Shown here one piece after another: positions 8,984-17,316 of a DNA stretch of 33,049 bases. A program made the position numbers and the translations under genes. This stretch comes from Rhodoferax sp. (lineage in GTDB: Bacteria; Pseudomonadota; Gammaproteobacteria; Burkholderiales; Burkholderiaceae_C): NCBI GenBank assembly GCA_028292305.1, contig JAQGMQ010000588.1:1-33049 (forward strand). The letters are read 5' to 3'. The first letter of the stretch is position 1. Every line of letters begins with the position of its first letter. Below the pieces are notes generated by a model that saw only the letters and a program-made list of their open reading frames with translations, made no database searches and had not been told where the DNA came from.

Positions 8984-10680
8984 TATGCGAAGCCCTTGCT
9001 CAACACGCAGTTCAGCGTCGTGCCGTTGACCGTCGATGCGGTGAGGATATCGACCGCGCCCGCAGCGGTGCTCAACGTCGGCACGGTGCCGCCCTGCCAC
9101 TTGAAGGCGGACCCGTATGCCAGAGTGCGGCCACCAGTGCCGTCCTGCGTGATGGTCCACTGGTAAGTCGCGCCCGCAGCAATGCCGGTCGGGTTCGATA
9201 GGGTCGCGTTCGTGCCCAGCGTGAGGGCAAACATGTTTTGCGCTGATACGTCGGTCGCAATCGTGGCGCCTGACGTCAGTGTGGTCAGGCCCTTGTTGAT
9301 GTCAGCGCGCGACACCGACAACGTGCCGTCACCCGCGATGGCAACGCCGCTGCCCTGCTTCACGCCACCAACCACGCTGGACGTTGCGATGACCGGCGCG
9401 AAGGTGGTGGGCTTGCCGCTGATTGATGTCCAGGCGGGCGTGTAGGCCGAAATCGCCGTGGTGACGTTGGCAGCCGTCTGATACCCGGCGCTGTTGGCAG
9501 CGTCGTAAGCACCCAAGGCAGCCCGCGCGAGTGCCGCCGTGGTGCCGCCTGTGCCGCCCGACGCGATCGGGAGTGCGGTGCCAAGGGTCAGCGTCGTGAA
9601 CGCGCCAGTGCCCGGCGTGGTGCCGCCGATGGGGCCGGGGGCCGCTAGCTTGGTGGTCAGGTTCGCTGCTGTCTGGAAGCCGGCCGGGTTTGCTGCGTCA
9701 TACGGCGTGAAGCCGAGAACCCCGGTCACGTCCGCAGTTACCAAGGTGACGGCGCCCGTCCGACCTTGGAATGTGGAGACGCCCGACGTGCCCGTGGCGT
9801 TCAACGTGCCGTCGCCCAGAACGGTCAGGCCAGTGCCAGGCTTCACGCCGCCAATGACAGAAGATGTCGCGGGCGGGAGCGTGTAGGCAGCCGGGATCGT
9901 CGGCTTGCCCGAAAGGTCCGCATAGGCGCCCGAGGTCGCGATCGTGGCGAACGTCGGCTTGCCGGAAATGCTGCCCCATGCTGGCGCGTATCCACCCAGC
10001 GCGGCCTGCACCTGCGCGGCGGACTGGAATCCGGTGGGGTTGGAGGCATCATACGGCGTGTAGGACAACGCGCCCGTCACATCGCCGGCAGTTAGCACGA
10101 CGGTGCCGCTGCGGGTGTTGAAGGTAGAAACGCCTGCCGACTGCCCGCCCGTCACGCCGGAAATCGTGCCGTCGAGCGCGATGCTGATGTTGGTGCCAGC
10201 TTTGACGCCGCCCAACACGGTCCCGCTCGCTGCCGGCAAGACGTAGGCACTCGGGATGGTCGGCTTGTTCGTCAGGTCGGCGTAGCTGCCCGTGGTGGCG
10301 ACAGTGGCCAGCGTCGGCAGCGTTGGGATCGTCGGCTTGTTGGTCAGGTCCAGATACGAGCCGCTGAACTGCGTTGGGCGCCCAGTGAGGTCGGCATACG
10401 CGCCAGTGCTAGCCACGGTCGAAAGCGTGGGCTTGCCCGACAGATCGGCATACGCGCCGCTGAAGATCACGATGGTGCGCGGCGACCAATTGGTGCCGTT
10501 GAACACCATGTATTGGCCGCTGGTCGCGCCGCCCGGCTGGATGTCGGTTGGCGTGGTCTGCGAGACGATCTGGGCAACATTGATATTGCCGTTTACCGAG
10601 CCATCGTCACCAAGCATCGTGACATTGCGGGCTGGCGTGAGCGGGCTAAGGCCGGTCGGGAAGGTGGTGGTGCCGCTCAT
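8983..10680 (-). CDS. Repetitive tail fiber protein
   Basis: 565 aa; recurrent [SG]-Y-[AL]-D-L-[ST]-[GN]-KPT and GFTPYDA.NPAGFQ modules; C-terminus typical of phage fibers (TLTSGATIATDVSAQNMFALTLGTNATLSNPTG). Confidence 0.83.
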   Translation of the reverse strand: MSGTTTFPTGLSPLTPARNVTMLGDDGSVNGNINVAQIVSQTTPTDIQPGGATSGQYMVFNGTNWSPRTIVIFSGAYADLSGKPTLSTVASTGAYADLTGRPTQFSGSYLDLTNKPTIPTLPTLATVATTGSYADLTNKPTIPSAYVLPAASGTVLGGVKAGTNISIALDGTISGVTGGQSAGVSTFNTRSGTVVLTAGDVTGALSYTPYDASNPTGFQSAAQVQAALGGYAPAWGSISGKPTFATIATSGAYADLSGKPTIPAAYTLPPATSSVIGGVKPGTGLTVLGDGTLNATGTSGVSTFQGRTGAVTLVTADVTGVLGFTPYDAANPAGFQTAANLTTKLAAPGPIGGTTPGTGAFTTLTLGTALPIASGGTGGTTAALARAALGAYDAANSAGYQTAANVTTAISAYTPAWTSISGKPTTFAPVIATSSVVGGVKQGSGVAIAGDGTLSVSRADINKGLTTLTSGATIATDVSAQNMFALTLGTNATLSNPTGIAAGATYQWTITQDGTGGRTLAYGSAFKWQGGTVPTLSTAAGAVDILTASTVNGTTLNCVLSKGFA

Positions 10681-10684
10681 GTCG

Positions 10685-11032
10685 TTACCTCAGAACCAGT
10701 GTTGTGCCATTCCGCAGGTGAAGCGGATTGCCCGAACGCAGCAGCACCGTCTTGCCGCTCGTCGGCGTGACCGGCGTCGTCGTGGAAAAGCCCGCCACAG
10801 CAACGCGCCCGTTGTTGAGCCAGAGGCTGCCCATGGTGCCCGGCTCGGTCTGCGGCAGCGCGTTGACGAGTGTGGTCAGGGCCGACAGCGTGAGTGCCGA
10901 ACCGGTCGATGATCCTGGGTCGCCGGGTGGACCTTTGTCGCCAGTCGGGCCTTTATCGCCGGGCAGTTTCGCCTGTGCCGGCGCACCGCTGTTGCTGTTG
11001 ACAACAACGGCTGTGCGGTAAGCGTCGGTCAC
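10685..11032 (-). CDS. Small fiber-module protein with short collagen-like repeat
   Basis: 115 aa; 'GDKGPTGDKGPPGDPG' Gly-X-Y segment. Confidence 0.65.
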   Translation of the reverse strand: MTDAYRTAVVVNSNSGAPAQAKLPGDKGPTGDKGPPGDPGSSTGSALTLSALTTLVNALPQTEPGTMGSLWLNNGRVAVAGFSTTTPVTPTSGKTVLLRSGNPLHLRNGTTLVLR

Positions 11033-11532
11033 GCCCGCACCGTGGCGCCTGTGGCGAAGATCGTGTCGATCTGCGCGTCAGTGATGCCGAACAGCGCCGC
11101 CATCTGCGCAATCATCGGGCTGTTGCGCTCGAACGTGCCCGCGGTTGTCCATGCCAGCCAAGCCGCGCGCCCTTCGGCACCCGTGCTCTTACCGGCCAGA
11201 ATGGCTGCGTCGATCGTGTCGTAAAGCGACTTGCCGTTCGTGCCGGGCATGCTGTCCAGAACAGCCATCGCCTGATAGCGCGTGATGGAAACCGCCGCTT
11301 GCATCGAGGCCGGCAGCGCAGGAACTTCCGGCCCGGCATCCATAGACACGAGCGTGTGCCCACTGACGCCCCAGTGCCCGCCCTGCATGTGATGCGCCCA
11401 ATCCTGATCCGTCAGTTGCAGGAGATCGGCAGACGGCGGCATGGATGGGTATGCGACGAGATCGGTGTCGTACCAGCCAAGGGCAGGCGCGGGCGCAGGA
11501 GCGTTGTGGTCGTAACGGACGAACTTTGGCAT
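11029..11532 (-). CDS. Tail fiber assembly-like protein
   Basis: 167 aa from MPKFVRYDHNAPAPAPALGWYDTDL; 'LLQLTDQDWAHHMQGGHWGVSGHTL'; follows the fiber gene. Confidence 0.6.
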   Translation of the reverse strand: MPKFVRYDHNAPAPAPALGWYDTDLVAYPSMPPSADLLQLTDQDWAHHMQGGHWGVSGHTLVSMDAGPEVPALPASMQAAVSITRYQAMAVLDSMPGTNGKSLYDTIDAAILAGKSTGAEGRAAWLAWTTAGTFERNSPMIAQMAALFGITDAQIDTIFATGATVRA

Positions 11533-11543
11533 GGGGGAATCCT

Positions 11544-12314
11544 TCAGCGACCGATCGCGCGCCAGAACACGCCAAGGGGGGCGGACTGACCGCCGGAAAA
11601 GTTCTGCCCAATCGCGAACCCGCTCTGGCTTTGAGCGTAAACAGCAACGCCGCCGATCGCCGTTGTGGAGTTGTTCAGGGTCAAGATCACGTTGTCGCAG
11701 GCAGTTGGGAAGGTCAGCGGGAAGGTGATGCCCACCTGGGATGACGCGCCGCCGGCTGGGTAGTAGTAGCCCCACTGTTCAATCTTGCCGCTGGGAAGGA
11801 CTTCGTAGCCGTTTACCCCGAATGAACCGCGCCAAAGGCTATCGGTCCAGATGCGGCCAAGAGCATAATTATCAATGGTCGCAAGTAAGGCGGTGGAATT
11901 CCAACCAAGTTTTACGGCGTTTGTGCTTTGCCCCGCGCCCGTGCCTTGCTGAACCGGCGTGTAACCTAAGTTCGCCTGCTTGGTATTTACCACACCATTT
12001 AGGTAATCGAATGCGGATGCCCGACTGGCAGCTTCCACGTTTACTTGGGCCGTAATCAGAAAGTTAATTGCACTTCGCAATTGGGTTGGTGACGCGTCAG
12101 CAGGTGTGATGCCCGCAACGGCCAGCACGGCTGCGATTTGCCCATACAGCCAATTGTCTTTGTCATCGAGGTTTTGAAACATGGAGTTGAACAACTCCAC
12201 GCTCGGCGGTGTCTCGCCCAGGTAGGCAAAGCCGGCGGCGGACTGCGTATCGGTGGCCGGCAGCGTCGAACCCGTGGATGCCCACTGCTTCGTGAAGCGA
12301 CTAAATCCGGTCAT
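11544..12314 (-). CDS. Tail fiber protein with gp53-like C-terminal domain
   Basis: 256 aa; C-terminus 'GYEVLPSGKIEQWGYYYPAGGASSQVGITFPLTFPTACDNVILT...GFAIGQNFSGGQSAPLGVFWRAIGR'. Confidence 0.82.
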   Translation of the reverse strand: MTGFSRFTKQWASTGSTLPATDTQSAAGFAYLGETPPSVELFNSMFQNLDDKDNWLYGQIAAVLAVAGITPADASPTQLRSAINFLITAQVNVEAASRASAFDYLNGVVNTKQANLGYTPVQQGTGAGQSTNAVKLGWNSTALLATIDNYALGRIWTDSLWRGSFGVNGYEVLPSGKIEQWGYYYPAGGASSQVGITFPLTFPTACDNVILTLNNSTTAIGGVAVYAQSQSGFAIGQNFSGGQSAPLGVFWRAIGR

Positions 12315-12323
12315 GGGTCATCC

Positions 12324-12989
12324 CTAGTTGAAGACGCGCGACAGCGTGCCGACGCCGAAGCCGGCCAAACCTTGGTTCGAGAAGCCGAAATAAACGGGCG
12401 GCGATTCGGTCAGTGTGATGCCCACGCCGGCAGCGCGCGGGATGTAGGTGCTGGCGTGGGCGGCTAGGATCTCGTCTGCCCGCAGCAGTCGCCCAATTGA
12501 CACGCTGATGGTGGCGTTGCCGTTGTTCTGCACGATGACGCGGGGCACCGCGAAAATTGCCTGCGCCGCTTTGATGATCTCCGGTGTCGTACCGTGCCCG
12601 TTGTTTAGCGCGATCTTCAGGTGGATCAGCGCCCGGTAGTCGGCGTCGGACAGAACCACGCTGTCGGCAAAAGACTCGTTGTTCCGGCGCATCGCCGCCT
12701 GGCCGAACCCGCGCCCGGCGTCCTGGCTGCTGAACCCGAAGAACGCCTTGAAGACGCTCTGCTGAACAGTGCGCGGCTGGCCAACGATGGTGCCGATGCC
12801 GTCAAGCTGCGCGCCCTGCGCTGTGGTCAATCCGCGCGCCAGCATCATGTCGCGGAAGGCGGCATCGAGAGGCACGAACGGCGCGAACAGCGAGCGCACC
12901 ACGGGTTCCAGCGCGGGCTTGCCAGCGAACTGGTTCAGCCAATTGCCGAATGCAATTGCGCCGTGGTCCTGCCCGAACGTGAGCGCCAT
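12324..12989 (-). CDS. Baseplate/tail protein (DUF2612-like)
   Basis: 221 aa; 'GAQLDGIGTIVGQPR' and 'DADYRALIHLKIALNNGHGTTPEIIKAAQAIF'. Confidence 0.82.
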   Translation of the reverse strand: MALTFGQDHGAIAFGNWLNQFAGKPALEPVVRSLFAPFVPLDAAFRDMMLARGLTTAQGAQLDGIGTIVGQPRTVQQSVFKAFFGFSSQDAGRGFGQAAMRRNNESFADSVVLSDADYRALIHLKIALNNGHGTTPEIIKAAQAIFAVPRVIVQNNGNATISVSIGRLLRADEILAAHASTYIPRAAGVGITLTESPPVYFGFSNQGLAGFGVGTLSRVFN

Positions 12990-14428
12990 CAGGTCACGCT
13001 GATGCGGGACGGATCGAACACTGCGCGCCCGGTTGCCGGGATGGTGACGTTGCCTGCGGTGTAGTCGCCGGATGCCGGGCTGAACGCGGGATTGCTGCTG
13101 CTGGCGAACGTGATGGCGAGCGAGCCGATACCCGGAACGGCAACATAGATCGGGCCGTAAAACCGCTGCACTACCACGTCGCTGCCGATGTCCAGCGCGT
13201 TGCCGGTGTCAGCGATCACGCCCGCAATGGTGGCCAGCGCGTTGCCGGGAAGGGTTTCTTCGGCAAGCGTAGTGATGACACACTTTGCCCAGATGTAGAC
13301 CTTGGACGGGCGCGAGAACTTGATCGGATGGCTGGCGCCTTGGGTGTCGATCACGGTCATGACGACGCTGCCGTTGTAGTCGATGCCCGCGGCCACAAGC
13401 GTGAACAGCTTCTCCGCAATCGCCTGATCGTCGCCGCCTTCAACCACGGCTTGGACGCTGTGCGGCACCCGGCCATCGGCATCAGTCACGTTGGTGGTGT
13501 TCTCCAAGACGAGCGCCTTGGTCACGCCCTGCACTTCGCTTTCCAGGCCGGCGCGGATTGATGGCAGCACGGCAGCGCCCAGCAAATATACGCCGCTGTT
13601 GTAACGAGCGCGCAACTCGGCATCGTTCTCGCGGTAGCGGCCTGGCAACCCAGGTTGCAGGTTGTCGATCGAGGACCAGCCGGTAATGCGCGTGACCATC
13701 TGGCCTAGGCCGTTGACCGGCACGGCGAACGGGCCGGGTTCGGTGGCGGCAAAGATGCCGGGGCTGCCGAGACTGCCGATCTTCAAGTTGCTGGACACCG
13801 ACACCGAGACCGAAGCGCGGCCATCCGTCTGAATGCGGATGCTCGCGCCATCGCTGCTGATGTTCAGGCCGCTGGTCAGAAGCGCCGTTGCCAGCCCGTT
13901 GATGACTGTGGAAAGCGATGTCGTGCTGCCTGACGTGTAGGTGTAGGCGGATCCACCCAGCGTGACCGCGTAGGCCGTGTTGGGCGTCACCGCAGGCACG
14001 ATGACCGACACATCCACAACGGCGCTGGCGCTGATCGTCGTGGCCGTGGTCAGCGCCAGTTGCACGGAGGAATCGGCCAGTCCGATCAGCGAGCCTGCGG
14101 GAATGGCGGTGCCGTCCACGCCATACAGGACGACGAAGACTTGGGTTGCCGCATCGCCCAGGCGGGTGACGCCAGCGAACGACACGGCGTTGTCGAGGGA
14201 CATGCCGAATGCGGTTGGCGGGTACATCGACCCGTAAACCGCCTCTGCCATCTCCCAAAGCGTCGCCTCGCGCTCGGCGAATGTGTCGATCAGTTGCCCA
14301 ATGATGCTATCAGGCCGCGTCTGCACTTGCCGGCCAAGGCGCGTAGTCAGGTCGCTGACGATCGCAGCCCGAACCTCGTCCAGCCGCATTTTCACAAAGC
14401 CGGTGGGTTGAACGCCGTAATCAGCCAT
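12989..14428 (-). CDS. Baseplate J / gp47-like protein
   Basis: 479 aa; 'SIIGQLIDTFAEREATLWEMAEAVYGSMYPPTAFGMSLDNAVSFAGVTR' baseplate J N-terminus. Confidence 0.9.
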   Translation of the reverse strand: MADYGVQPTGFVKMRLDEVRAAIVSDLTTRLGRQVQTRPDSIIGQLIDTFAEREATLWEMAEAVYGSMYPPTAFGMSLDNAVSFAGVTRLGDAATQVFVVLYGVDGTAIPAGSLIGLADSSVQLALTTATTISASAVVDVSVIVPAVTPNTAYAVTLGGSAYTYTSGSTTSLSTVINGLATALLTSGLNISSDGASIRIQTDGRASVSVSVSSNLKIGSLGSPGIFAATEPGPFAVPVNGLGQMVTRITGWSSIDNLQPGLPGRYRENDAELRARYNSGVYLLGAAVLPSIRAGLESEVQGVTKALVLENTTNVTDADGRVPHSVQAVVEGGDDQAIAEKLFTLVAAGIDYNGSVVMTVIDTQGASHPIKFSRPSKVYIWAKCVITTLAEETLPGNALATIAGVIADTGNALDIGSDVVVQRFYGPIYVAVPGIGSLAITFASSSNPAFSPASGDYTAGNVTIPATGRAVFDPSRISVT

Positions 14429-14789
14429 TCAAAATCACCGAATTGTTGACCACACCGAAGGCCGTCTCTGCCTCAAACACCACGGCCAGACGGCGCAGTT
14501 CGTCGTCAACTTGCAACGTCATGGATGTGACCTTCGACACGTCGGGCACGGCGGTGATCTGGGCGCGCAACACGCTCTCGATCACGGCGCGGTTGGCCCC
14601 TTTGACCAAGATGTAGCGCAGGTATGGAGTGCCGAAGCCCAGATCGAGGAACCATTCGCCCAGCCACGCCAGCAGCGTAATCTTGATCTGCTGCGCCACA
14701 CGCTCGGCGTTGTCGATCAGGATCAGGTCGCCGGATGCGTCGAACACCAGATCGTGGGACTTGCGCCCGATGGCGATGTCGAACGCCAT
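14421..14789 (-). CDS. Baseplate wedge protein, gp25/gpW-like
   Basis: 122 aa; 'GDLILIDNAERVAQQIKITLLAWLGEWFLDLGFGTPYLRYIL'. Confidence 0.83.
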   Translation of the reverse strand: MAFDIAIGRKSHDLVFDASGDLILIDNAERVAQQIKITLLAWLGEWFLDLGFGTPYLRYILVKGANRAVIESVLRAQITAVPDVSKVTSMTLQVDDELRRLAVVFEAETAFGVVNNSVILNG

Positions 14790-15400
14790 CAGGACGGCAT
14801 GCCCGTGGTCCCGCCGCCGGTAACGACACCGCCATGAACGTGGGTCCGGAGGCTTTTACCTGTTGCAATTACGTCGTTTGCCGGCACCACGACATTGCCG
14901 CCGTCGAACTCGAACCCGGATGCGTGGAAGATCATCGTGCCTGCCGGGGTCATGCTGATGCTGGCCGCGCCGAACGTGATGACCATGTTATCAGCGTGCG
15001 CTGCTGGCGTTGCGCCGCCGTGGTTCAGACCTGGCACAGCCACCGCGTCGGATAAGTCGAACTGGCGCGGATCGTCGGGCGTCGCACCGCCAGCGTCGTG
15101 CCATGCTTCCAAGCTGCGTTCGGAGAAATGCAACATCACGCCATCGCCGGGCACGATGGGGAAGGTGATGCCGGCGCGGCCGTTGCTGCCGGTGGGGAAG
15201 ATCACGGGGACCGACACGATCTGCGGTGCCGGCAGCACGCGGCCATCGGCCAACTGCTTTGACAGAGACGGCAGCACAGTCGCTCGCCGGGTTGCAGCGT
15301 CATAGGACACGACAACACCCGGCATCGCTGTATGGACCTCGGCCAGCATCGTGCTGACGGTGTTCTTCACACCGCTGATCGTGTCGCCGCTATCGCTCAT
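14789..15400 (-). CDS. Gp138-like membrane-puncturing spike / baseplate spike
   Basis: 203 aa; 'AMPGVVVSYDAATRRATVLPSL...SVPVIFPTGSNGRAGITFPIVPGDGVMLHFSERSLEAWH' typical Gp138 N-terminal OB domain; His/Gly C-terminus. Confidence 0.87.
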   Translation of the reverse strand: MSDSGDTISGVKNTVSTMLAEVHTAMPGVVVSYDAATRRATVLPSLSKQLADGRVLPAPQIVSVPVIFPTGSNGRAGITFPIVPGDGVMLHFSERSLEAWHDAGGATPDDPRQFDLSDAVAVPGLNHGGATPAAHADNMVITFGAASISMTPAGTMIFHASGFEFDGGNVVVPANDVIATGKSLRTHVHGGVVTGGGTTGMPS

Positions 15401-16395
15401 TAGTGGTGGCCACCGCCAGTTGCGCGGGCTGCCGTCTTGGCCTTCTTGGCGGCAAGATCGGCTTGCTCTTTCGCGTAGTCCTTCGGGTCCAACAAATCGA
15501 ACTGCGTCTGCCAGTCGCCGCCGTGGCTGTCCCCGACGTGGCGCACCTTCTCCACCCGGAACACCTGATTGACCGCGAAACTTTCTAGCTTCACCGGATC
15601 GCCCGGCACGATGGTTGGCTGCAACAGGCTGTTCACCCGCCAGCCGTCATAGTACGGCTTCAAGCCGGCGACGGTCTTCACATGGGGCAGTGCGCCCGTG
15701 GTGGTGTCGGCAACCTTCGCCGTTTCCTTCGCACCCTCGCGTTTACGTTCCGGCGACTTGATCATGCCAGAGGTGGACGAGATGACGATCGCCTGCCGGC
15801 TGGTGGTGCCGTTGCGGGCCACCACCTGCAACGCCTCGTTCTGCACCGACCATTCCAGGCCGGCGCCATCCGTTGCCTTGCGCAGCGCCGTGCGCGCCGG
15901 GCCGTAGTAGCTGAACCCATGCGCCCAAGTGCGATCTGGCGCACTGTCGGGCAGGATCACCGGCAGCCCCATCTGGTTGCCCACGTCTTTGATGATGGCG
16001 TGTGCGCTGGCACCTGCACCCAAGCCCACCGACACCATGGTATCCCGCAACGGCACCTGCCCGTCGTGCATCTCCAGCACGGTCGCCCAATCGGCACCGT
16101 CGCGAACGGTGAAGCCGAACGTCACATTGCCTGACGCCATCAACTGCGCGCCCTGGCTTTCGGTGTATCCGGCATACAGCGCCAGCCGCACATCCGGGGA
16201 TTCCAGCAGTTTCCGTGTCTCGGGTGCGAGGTTGTAGATCGTGACCTTCGACTTGTTCGGCGCTTCCTTCGACGTTTTCTCGATATCGAAGGTGATGCGC
16301 AGGCTCGGCATTCCCGCCTCGCCGCTCGCGATGATGCGCCCGGTGCCGCCAGCAGGCCCGACGATCAGCTTGTAGACGCGATCAAATAACGGCAT
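15400..16395 (-). CDS. Baseplate hub protein
   Basis: 331 aa; 'LRITFDIEKTSKEAPNKSKVTIYNLAPETRKLLESPDVRLALYAGY' typical of phage hub (gp27/gpD-like) proteins. Confidence 0.77.
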   Translation of the reverse strand: MPLFDRVYKLIVGPAGGTGRIIASGEAGMPSLRITFDIEKTSKEAPNKSKVTIYNLAPETRKLLESPDVRLALYAGYTESQGAQLMASGNVTFGFTVRDGADWATVLEMHDGQVPLRDTMVSVGLGAGASAHAIIKDVGNQMGLPVILPDSAPDRTWAHGFSYYGPARTALRKATDGAGLEWSVQNEALQVVARNGTTSRQAIVISSTSGMIKSPERKREGAKETAKVADTTTGALPHVKTVAGLKPYYDGWRVNSLLQPTIVPGDPVKLESFAVNQVFRVEKVRHVGDSHGGDWQTQFDLLDPKDYAKEQADLAAKKAKTAARATGGGHH

Positions 16396-16714
16396 CGGCT
16401 ATCTCGGCTGCGCTGGCATACAGCAGCGTCACGTCGCCAGCAGGCAAGGCCGCGCGCGTGATGCTATCGCGCCGGTCGGGCACCACAACCATCAGGTCGC
16501 CGGGGGGCATGCCCTCTTGGCGGTAGCGGCTTAACAGCAGGGTGTCGGGCACGATCACCACGCCCTCCACCAGCGTGTCATGCGATGCAGATTCGACGCC
16601 CAGTGTCCAGAACTCGGCTTCGGAGTTCCAGGCGAAATGGAGGAAGAACGTCTCGCCCTCCAAGTCGATTTCCAGCAAGCTGTCGTTCTGGTCAGGCACG
16701 CCGATGGCGATCAC
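16382..16714 (-). CDS. Baseplate plug-like protein (DUF6983-like)
   Basis: 110 aa from GTG at 16714 (GTGA overlap with previous stop): VIAIGVPDQNDSLLEIDLEGETFFLHFAWNSEAEFWTLGVES... The tracked ORF extension to 17524 is an artefact. Confidence 0.75.
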   Translation of the reverse strand: MIAIGVPDQNDSLLEIDLEGETFFLHFAWNSEAEFWTLGVESASHDTLVEGVVIVPDTLLLSRYRQEGMPPGDLMVVVPDRRDSITRAALPAGDVTLLYASAAEIADAVI

Positions 16715-17316
16715 TTGGACAGCCCCACGGCCTTGCCGAGTGACTTCAGAATGCTGCCGCCCTTGTCTGCCGTCGCCGCAGCCGGGTCGGTTGCGGTGGC
16801 CTTGCCTGCGGGCGCTTTGGTCGCGCCGGTCTTGGCGGCAACTTTGTCGGCCGGCACGTCCGTCGTTTTCAGCACCACCTTGCGGATCTGAATGAACTCG
16901 GCTTGCACGTCCAGCCACTTGCCGCCCGGCCCTGCGCTGCTGCGGGTCAGGCGGCACGACGACATAGCCATGTTCGGATAGACGCCCAGGCCGGTCACGA
17001 TCGTGATGGGCGTATGCTCGGCGTAGACCTGCTGCAAGGCGGCGATTGCGTCGAGCAATTTGGTTTTGCCCGCAGGTGTGCCGCCGGTTAAAGCGCCGCC
17101 CAGCACCGTTGCCGATGCCGCCGAGACACCGCCTTCGATGGACAGTTTCGGCGCGCCTGGCAGGATCGCATCGCTGATCGGGCTGCCGTCTTCCACCGGG
17201 TATTCCGTGGCGACGCTTGGCAGTTCGATCACTTCGCGCGACAGCGTGTCCAAGCGCAGCGCCGCAATCATGGTGCCGGTCGGGTTGATGCCGAAGATCA
17301 TGTCGAGGAAGGCCAT
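16711..17316 (-). CDS. Baseplate/tail protein, Dit-like N-terminal
   Basis: 201 aa; immediately downstream of tape measure; 'YPVEDGSPISDAILPGAPKLSIEG' typical of this baseplate protein. Confidence 0.7.
   Translation of the reverse strand: MAFLDMIFGINPTGTMIAALRLDTLSREVIELPSVATEYPVEDGSPISDAILPGAPKLSIEGGVSAASATVLGGALTGGTPAGKTKLLDAIAALQQVYAEHTPITIVTGLGVYPNMAMSSCRLTRSSAGPGGKWLDVQAEFIQIRKVVLKTTDVPADKVAAKTGATKAPAGKATATDPAAATADKGGSILKSLGKAVGLSK

Noticed and set aside
8984-9160. N-terminal extension of the 1449-aa tailspike ORF
   Set aside because: Overlaps the fiber gene's 3' end; ATG at 8983 with TAATG overlap gives a normal start.
13482-14258. 258-aa minus ORF inside the baseplate J gene
   Set aside because: Out-of-frame Arg/His-rich translation, fully inside a well-supported gene.
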